A stretch of 64,000 bases of DNA from Gavia stellata (Eukaryota > Chordata > Aves > Gaviiformes > Gaviidae), in contig NC_082610.1 in the NCBI RefSeq assembly GCF_030936135.1, positions 18,486,428 to 18,550,427 of the forward strand, given 5' to 3'. The notes under the pieces are model-generated. The model was not told the origin of the DNA, did no database searches, and saw only the letters and a list, made by a program, of their open reading frames with translations. The position numbers and the translations under genes were made by a program. Shown here one piece after another: positions 47,581-64,000 of the stretch; the first letter of the stretch is position 1; the number at the start of each line of letters is the position of its first letter.

Positions 47581-49473
47581 CAAGGACCTGCACTTCATTC
47601 TGGCCATTGCTTTTCAGCAGCCCCACACCATCCCAGCTGAAGATGCCCAGCGTTGGGGTCCCCCCCAGCACTGACCCACCACTGCTTGGGACACCCCCGT
47701 GACACCCTCCCGGTGCGGGGAGGGAAGCGGGCGATGCCCTGCTCTGCTCAGCCGCAGGCAGGCCGGCTGCCTCCTCCGCTGAGCCTAGCCCTGCCAGTGG
47801 TGCCGAACAAGCAGCCCTTGTTTTGGGGGCAGCGCGTGACCCCAGGGATCAGAGGCTGCAGCCGGCTGGCCCCATGGAGTTTTGCAGGAGACCTTTGCCC
47901 AGGAGCATGCCCTTAAATCCCCCACTCACTGCACCAGTCAATTTAGGGTTGCAACGCCAAAAAAAATCCCCAACTTAGCACTATGAGAGAGAAAGAAATG
48001 TTTTTATGAAAAGACGCTGCTGCGGGGAGGGAAGATTGGCAGGTATTTAGCTGCTAACAGACGTCTGCATTGGCAATGTCCGAGCAGTTCGGCTTTATTG
48101 TCTCCCGGCTACAGTGGGAGAGGGTGCTGGAGGCTGCAGGACCTGGGCGCAGCTGCAGTATCCGCCAGGGATGCTCCCGCACCTCCCTGCACCCATAACC
48201 TACAAGCACCTTCAGCCGCGAGCACAGAGCAAGCATCTTCACATTTTTGACCTAACCCTAAACCACCCCAGTGGCAGAGCTCCTTGAGAAACACTCAGGG
48301 CTTCGCAGCCAGAGAGGCTGAGATGCCAAGTCCCACGCTGCAAATAATTATTAACGGGGTGTTTTGCATGCAGAAGTTCAGAGAGAGGGTGTGCAAAGCC
48401 ACAGACCGTGTTTGCCGGGGTGCTTAAACATGAATTCAAGATCTTAACCCCAGGCAGGCACATTGGAAAATGCTGGCTGCGGCAGCAAGTGAAGCCGGTG
48501 CTTAGGAGAAAGGTGGCAATAAATAGGTGGGAATTAAGAGCCTTTATAGGCATATTCACACAGCAGCACCCGCCCTAGGAGGTCAGGATTGATTCACCAA
48601 AGAGGAGCTGCGTGGTTGCTCCCGCTCCAAGGAAACACACTGCAATTTTAAGCCGATCCTTGGGTCACCATGGGGTGTTGATCCTCGCCTTTCTGAGCCC
48701 ACCCTCCCCCCAGGACCAGAAGGCTCAATTGCGTTGGTGCTTTGTCAAATGGAGGAGACGTAATTGCATAAATGATGGTCTTCTCCAGGCGACTTCAGCT
48801 AGAAATTAAAGGAAATAATTAAACGGCATCTAGTGCTGGCAAAGAAAACGAGATGGATGGCATGCTTGGATGAGGCTGGAGGCACATCCCTGCATCATGC
48901 ATGGACATCCCACCTGTGAGCCACTATCTCCCGCCCCAAGCCAGGCTGGCACGGCCCTGGGGACTGCGGCAGGGATTGCTGAAGGCAGGCGACGAGCTGA
49001 GTTGGGTCCCGGTGTTCCCCATCACATCCTGGCGTGGGAGTCGATGAATCGATACTGTCATTGCCACTTACCACCCCATCCCGTCAGCCACCGGTCATGC
49101 TGCCGTTGCCTGCCGGGGTTGTTGTTGCCCGTCCCGGGCAATTTTAGCCTGCTGCAAAATAACTCGGGTGAGGCAAACACCACGAGATCCCTGCCCTGAG
49201 GAGCGGACGGGGCCGGCAGCCGGGGTGAGGCAGGTCCCCTCCGCCCCGAGATGGGTGCCAGGCGTGTCCCCAACCGCGGGGGAGGACAGGCTGGGGGATG
49301 CGGAAGGACGTCCGATGCCAAGCAGGGTCAGGGGCAGGTAGGCATCACGGGGGTGGCAGGGATTTGGGCAGGGCCACAGAGCGTGTGGGACGCAGGGACA
49401 GGCGATGCCGAGTTTAGCAGCAGCCCGGTGAGGCACGGCAGTGTATGAGTAAGCCCTAGTGAAGACACCAGGG

Positions 49474-49528
49474 CTTTAAGCTCACAAGCTTAAAGACCAT
49501 AAGCGTTTTGCTGCATAAAGCCTTTATG
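49474..49528. repeat. Two adjacent perfect hairpin palindromes
   Basis: CTTTAAGCT / AGCTTAAAG form a 9-bp perfect stem with a 4-base loop (49474-49495). CATAAAG / CTTTATG form a 7-bp perfect stem around one base (49514-49528). Their role is unknown. Confidence 0.6.
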
Positions 49529-52397
49529 TTTTTTAAATAGTTAGGGGAAAGGCAGGATGTGGTGGAGAAGGTCCACCCAGCTGAAAGCACCCCATGCTCA
49601 GAGGCTGCTGCAAACAGCCCTGATGGTGACGGAGCCACGCTCAGGGCTCCCACCCATCGTGACACCCAGCCGTGACACCTGGCCGCCGGCGAGCCACCCT
49701 CGCCTGCCACCGGGATCAGGGTTTGTGGCGTGAGAGGCACCAAGGGAACAATTACCACCCAGCCTAAGCCTTTTGCAACTCCATTTAGCGTCTCCCCAAG
49801 GTCACTGCAGCCCATGCTGGCAACCAAAAAATGTTTAAGCAGGCTGCTGGCCCGCTCTGTCTCCAAACCAGCCCCAGCCAGCTGGCACCGACAGACCGGG
49901 GTCGCCACCACCTGCGATGCCCAGGGCATCTGCCCCAGCGCTCGCAGCTCTGGGACGTGGTGGCCAGGGCCTGGATGAGTCCCTTTGCTGTGCTCAGTGC
50001 AACCCCTCCCCTGCTCCCGGGTTTCCCATCAGCCGGAGCTGCTACTGAAGCACCTTCAGGTTTGCTTTTGTGGGTGTCACCCAGAAAAAGGGTGTCATTT
50101 GTGACGTGCCAGTGCCGCTGGAAAACGCACCCTCGCCTTGCAAACTGTATGCCGGTTTAGGAAACGGCGTTGGGAGTGGGCGAGGTCCTGGCACCGCGCC
50201 GGGAAAAAGTTACCACCACTTCGCTCGGGGGCTCGGGGCCGGTGAATCAGGCTCCGCTGATTAGCTGCATCCAGCAGCTTCACACCGGTACCGAGACCTG
50301 GAGTCGGAGTCACAGTGTTTGCAACCAGACCTGTCCCGGCTTGTGCGCCTGTAGGCTCTGCTCGGCTCAGAGAGAGGAATAGTTCTCTTTTTTCCTTTAG
50401 CAACAAGCTGCAAAATCCCAAACACATTTTTCTGGATTTGAAGAAGACAATCATTTGGTAGAAATCCCACCCTCAGCTTTGCATTTAACACCTCTTGGCC
50501 AAAAAATAATCAGTATTTCTGAACTGAAGCTTTCCTTGCCCTTTAAGGTCATTGCAGCTTGGGGCATTGGCTACCGCTGGGATAAATAAATTAAAAAAAA
50601 ACAAAACGTGGAGGAAAGGGCGAAGGCAAATGCACAGCCAAATGTAAGGAGAAAGGCTGCTGCAGCGTCCCTGCCAGAGCGCTGCCAGACTGCGGGCGGG
50701 GGAGTTGCGAGGACCGCCCCCCGCCCCCCAGAAAATAAAGTGTTTGAAATTAAGTGGCGTCAGGTCCCCATCCACATGGCAAAGGGCAGGTGGCACACCC
50801 TAGCGTCACCCGCGGAGGGGACCCCAGTCTCCCGGGACTGGGGCTGGGGTGCACCTCCCTACGGGAGACGCTGGGGCTGAGTCATTCGGCTCCCCCCCAC
50901 CTTGGGAATCCTCTCCAGCAAGGATCGAGGTTGCGAAAGTGTGTCCCGCTCCCAGGGGCGTGTCACCCCCACTCCCACGGCAAGGCCTCTGGGGACGGCA
51001 CTCCGGCTCACCTCCTGGAGCTGGGGGAGGGATGCGGGGGGCTGGAAAGACAGATCAGCAAGGAAAGGTCTTCATCCACTGTGCCAAAAATAGGAGTGAG
51101 GAGGGACAGGTCCCTCGGCCGTCTCTTGCACATCTCTGCCTGCTCCACATGCCTCAGACCCAGTACTCCGGGTCTTGCTCCGCAAACAGGGAAAAATATG
51201 TAAAAACTCCCGAGCACAAGTTCATGCCAGTCTATCTTTTGAAGATAACACGGTGCAACTCTCACGGTCCCAGCCTATAAATACCCAGACGTGCTCCCGG
51301 CTCCTGGTTCAATATCCCTCTTGCACCTCTCAAGGCCTTGACATCAGGGCAAACAGCCCACAGAGGCGCTGAGGGAGCCCAAGTGCAGAAATCCTGGCTT
51401 CTTTCTGGGGCTACCAGTCCCCCGGCACGCAGGCACAGCAGTGGCAGCTCGGAAACCACCAGTGCCAAGGGCTGGCAGCAAATTAAACACCCTGGGGATT
51501 AGCCCCTCAGTCCCTTCCCATCCCGTGAGCACCCAGGAGAGGATCAGGATCGTACTGTTCCCCGACACAGCCCCATCCTCCCTTTTTCCCAAGTGCCTGG
51601 ACTCACCAGCACGATGAACACGTAAGTCACTTAGAGAAGCACATCTAAAAGGAGTGACCCTCTCACGCTGCTACGAGAGCTGCTCCAGATGCGGACACGA
51701 GCCCTGCTACCATGAAGCCCAAGCAAAGGCTCGTTCATAACAGCTTTGCTCACACCAAAGATTGCCCTTAATCCCTTGGAATTAAAAAAACAGACACAGA
51801 CTGAGTCTGGACTGCTTGACCCTGCTGAAAGACTTTGCAGCGCGTGATGGTATGGAGCTAACGTGGCGTGCCGTCCTCACCAGCCCATCCCTGCACACCA
51901 GAGCCCACTCCATAGGCACGGGATGCTGGGAGAGACTGGCTGGACTGGAAATGCTCACGGAGGAGCTGCCGGAGGTGCCCCAGCCCGGGGGCCAGGTGCA
52001 CGTTGCCCGGCCGGCTACGGTTTCCTGACCACTTCAAAGAGGAGGGAGGAGGGCTGGCACCACGCCGGCTCCACCGCAGGCTCCGGCAGAGCCTGAAAGG
52101 GTGCAGAGGAGCCCCAGGCCTGGCGTCAAGACCATCCCTTTTGCCTGCAAAGCACATTTGCAAAGGGGTTTAGAGCCCTTCGGAAGGTGGCTTTGCTTGG
52201 GTGGGACCGCGGTTGAGTTAGTTTATGTCTGACCCGCTCCCACCCGCGGGCACTCAGCACTGGGCCTGCCGCTACCCAGGGGGACAAGAAGAGGATACCC
52301 TCGAGACGGAGCTCATGGCTAGTGATGCCTCCGGGGTCAGGCTACAGATGCTGGGGACCCACCACACCTTGGCCCCTTGCCCAAAAAGAGCCGCACG

Positions 52398-52457
52398 GGG
52401 TTTTGCTGAGTCACGCAGTGCCGCGGGGCTGGGAAGGCGCTGGGTTTTGCTGACTCA
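52398..52457. promoter_or_regulatory. Duplicated AP-1/MARE-like sites upstream of CTSD
   Basis: The 12-mer GGGTTTTGCTGA occurs at 52398-52409 and 52442-52453. It is completed to TGCTGAGTCACGCA (a near-complete MARE) in the first copy and TGCTGACTCA in the second. Both therefore carry a full AP-1/Maf-NFE2 core, 44 bp apart. They lie about 1.7 kb before the CTSD start codon. Confidence 0.45.
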
Positions 52458-53861
52458 GGGTCAGTGGCACTTGCCTTGACCACGCGCCCGCAGGGCAGGA
52501 GGGAAGCGGGGGCTGGCCGAAATAACGGAACCCAGCAGGCTCAGCCAATGCCTCCGGCCATCGCTCTGGAAAACCTCGTCCCGGTGGGTGCCATGTCCCA
52601 CGAGGAGGAGGCGGGTTTCCTGATACCCCCAGCTCAACCAAGGCATGACAATTTGGACAGCCGGTGGGACCAGACATAGCCCAGGGCAGAAGTAACCCCT
52701 AAAAACACTCGGCACGGACCGCAGTCAGGGGGTGGTGGGCACAGACCCGGGGCAGCAGGATGCTGCGTGAGGCCGTGGGAGGGTGGAAGAGGCTCAGGGA
52801 GGGAGAGCGGGGAGAGATGACATGAGCAAGGTGCCAGCAACATGACCCAATGATTTTCCAGACGTTGCATGAACACGAAGGAGGCGGGCAAGGGACAGGG
52901 ACCCCGCCATGAAGCCAGGGGTCCCCCAGCTCAGCAGTGCCCAGCTTGTCCCATGGGCTGCTGCTCTCCTGTCCCCAATGCTGGGCACAAGCAGGAGCAG
53001 AAAACAAAACACCCCTAACCCTCAGGACTTGGAAGGGAAAGCATCTGTAAATCCGATTTTATTTTTATTTTTTTTTCCAGCTGGTCTCGTGGCTGTAAGA
53101 GCTCGGTCAGGGCGAACGGGGCAGAGATTAGCTCCGTCCACCACCTCCCAAGCCAGTGGGGTGGCACCTCCGAGCCCTGCCGTGACACCCCGGGGCTGGC
53201 AACGAGTCCCAGCGCTCCCTGATGCTCGGCCCTGCATCCTGGGGTGGGGGGGAACCTCAGGGTCTGCTGCTGGCCAGTGCCCCCCCCCGGGCTCTGCCAG
53301 GCACCAGCATCATCCTCAATGGCTGTAGGAGGCCTGGTACTGCCACGGTGGAATTTGGAGAGGGGGCACATCTGGCTTGGCACCCCCCCGGCACCTCCCG
53401 AACAAGCTATGGTCCAGGATATGCCCGTCTCCCCCCAAAATCAACCAGCCCAGAGGGATGAGTACCCCCAAACTGGGGGGGTCCCGGGGCCAGGGAGAAG
53501 CATGGCGCTGGGGGGGTGCGGACATCCCTGTGGGCCCGGCTGCAAAATTGAACCCCACTGGTGAGAGCAGGTGGGTGGCCGAGGTCCGTGAGCGGCCGTG
53601 GGCTGCTGGAAGTCTGAGCCCTCGCCGGGCCAGGCTGGGGTGGGGGGATGCACTCAGCAGGGTTTTGGGGGGGCCGCTGGCTGGGGACTGTGTGTGTCCC
53701 CCCCCACCTCCCCAGGGAAGAGAGAAAAGCCAGAAAACCTGGAAAGAACAAAAAAACCACCAACAAAAAGGAAGTGAAAGGCACAACAGAAGCAAGAATG
53801 CGCGGCCGGCCAGGCGCCTCGTGATTTATTTAATGGTGTTTATTCCCCTTTTCCCGAAGGC

Positions 53862-53868
53862 TGAGTCA
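53862..53868. promoter_or_regulatory. CTSD: AP-1 site TGAGTCA in CTSD promoter region
   Basis: Consensus TGAGTCA followed by CGG, about 270 bp upstream of the CTSD ATG, at the left edge of the CpG-rich promoter. Confidence 0.4.
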
Positions 53869-53879
53869 CGGGCCAAGGT

Positions 53880-54140
53880 ACCGGGGGTCAGGCCTGGGGA
53901 CCGGGGGGGCGTGAGGCGGCACCCCCAGCCCCGCACCCCACGCGGGTGCCCCCGCCCCGGCCCGCCCTCACGTGACGCCGCCGGTTGCAATTTTAGACCG
54001 TCAGCTGACTCGAAAAATCCCTGGAGAGGGGCCGCCGCTCCTACAAAAACAGGGAAGGCGGCCGGGCGCGGCGTCGCGGCCTCCCTTCGGTGGCACCCTC
54101 CGGCCTCTGTCACCCCCCAGCCACCACCGCCATCGCCGCC
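53880..54140 (+). promoter_or_regulatory. CTSD: CTSD CpG-island promoter and 5' UTR
   Basis: This is very GC- and CpG-rich DNA ending at the CTSD ATG. It includes the E-box TCACGTGA (53968-53975), a palindromic GTCAGCTGAC (about 54000-54009) and a weak TATA-like TACAAAAA near 54041-54048 that would place the start about 70 bases before the ATG. The mix of CpG island and weak TATA resembles what is known for CTSD promoters. Confidence 0.6.
53968..53975. promoter_or_regulatory. CTSD: CLEAR-type E-box TCACGTGA (TFEB/TFE3 site)
   Basis: CTCACGTGAC differs from the CLEAR consensus GTCACGTGAC only at the first base and lies about 170 bp upstream of the CTSD ATG. TFEB drives lysosomal genes through such sites, and CTSD is a known target in mammals. 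Its use here is inferred. Confidence 0.6.
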
Positions 54141-63213
<9,073 letters not shown>

Positions 63214-64000
63214 GTAGCGTTGGGTTCGGTGGCACACCTCTCGTTGCGAGGGCAAGCCCAGCTGGGCATTTCTCTATGCCTCCTGGTAGCACCTCTTGCT
63301 ATGTGCAGGTTTACGCCCTGGTCAGCACCACTGGGGAGGTCTCAGCAAGGTCTCCTTCCTTGCTGGAGCAATCGGGCCAAAATCTATTCTGTTTACTGCT
63401 TTGAAGTAAGACTAAGGGAATTAGAGATGCAGCCATTTTACTGATAAAAAGCTGGGTAGATCTGCTACCAGATTTCTTAACTGATGAAGAGACAGAGGAT
63501 GTTTCCAGAGGAAAGAGAAATAAAAAGAAAGAGGGTTGTGATCATGAGATTGCATGCTGCTGGTGCAGTCCCTGCTAGGGAGTTAAACACAGCCCCAGTT
63601 TGTTGCCAAAATCTGTGAGCCACGCGGCCACCACCATGTCAGCTCCCAGGCAAGCGTGCCCCCCACCAGTCATCACTAATGATGGGGCTAACACTCCCTC
63701 ACCCTCCGGGAAATCCTCCTGCGTGGCTCCCAACGCCTTGCCACCCGCTGCAGCTCCCCCCAGGACACCCCATCACCCTCCCGGCACGGCAGGGGAAACT
63801 CTGAACTACTTCAGCCCAAAAAGTAGCACACCGGGAGCGGGGAGGACAGAGAGGGCTGCTGCTGGCCGCTCAAGCGCCAGCCCTCCCCCCATCACCATAT
63901 TTCTTCCCATCTGCTCGGCAGCGAGCTTTTATCTGACGGTAACCTTGAGGATTCGGCTCTGAGGCTGCTGGCTGGCGCAGAGTTGGGTGCAGATAACCTA
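63214..64000 (+). other. CTSD: CTSD intron 5 (partial)
   Basis: Begins with the donor GTAGCG and runs past the window end. No exon of the C-terminal lobe is present before 64000. Confidence 0.75.

Larger units (their letters stand above)
46057..53860. other. Intergenic region upstream of CTSD
   Basis: 7.8 kb with no recognisable gene. Features seen are a 10-bp tandem repeat (47541-47580), two palindromes close together (49474-49528), a duplicated AP-1/MARE motif (52398-52457), and scattered GC-rich patches. Open frames are short or compositional. Confidence 0.5.

Overview
The window is nuclear DNA from a sauropsid vertebrate, most likely a bird. The reasons are compact intron-exon genes, high GC with CpG-rich promoters, very few interspersed repeats, and troponin I, synaptotagmin and cathepsin D exons that read almost like the chicken proteins as I remember them. 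The gene order LSP1 - TNNI2 - SYT8 - (NT5C1A-like) - CTSD matches human 11p15.5, except for the extra nucleotidase gene.

Layout. LSP1 is on the minus strand. Its conserved first coding exon lies at 318-376 and the rest of the gene runs off the left edge. A second, upstream candidate first exon at 13200-13279 has the same splice phase. TNNI2 (fast skeletal troponin I) is complete on the minus strand: CDS 14306-18181 in seven coding exons, one of only 7 bases, with a poly(A) signal at 14172 and a probable non-coding first exon near 20 kb. From 20 to 31 kb there is mostly no recognisable gene. It holds a decayed dual-specificity-phosphatase-like gene at 23515-24044 (minus) and an unidentified coding-like stretch near 21.1 kb. 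SYT8 is complete on the minus strand (31824-34673, 8 coding exons, 397 aa). A cytosolic 5'-nucleotidase I-like gene is complete on the plus strand (CDS 40384-44638, 6 coding exons, 315 aa). CTSD is on the plus strand from 54141. Its first five exons (about 220 residues, through the first catalytic Asp) are inside the window and the rest lies to the right.

The genes do not form a pathway. They encode a leukocyte/mesenchymal actin-binding protein, a thin-filament regulator of fast muscle, a membrane-trafficking C2 protein, an AMP 5'-nucleotidase and a lysosomal protease. Their proximity is old synteny. Regulatory signals fit each gene: E-boxes and MEF2-like sites in TNNI2 intron 1, and a TFEB/CLEAR-type TCACGTGA in the CTSD promoter.

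No new type of biological system was found. The most useful points for a second look are the alternative LSP1 first exon, the phosphatase relic, the nucleotidase paralogue between SYT8 and CTSD, the mixed Ca2+-ligand set of the SYT8 C2 domains, two overlapping perfect inverted repeats in CTSD intron 2, and a few candidate enhancers. All exon borders were read by eye from splice signals and reading phase. No alignment or search was run.
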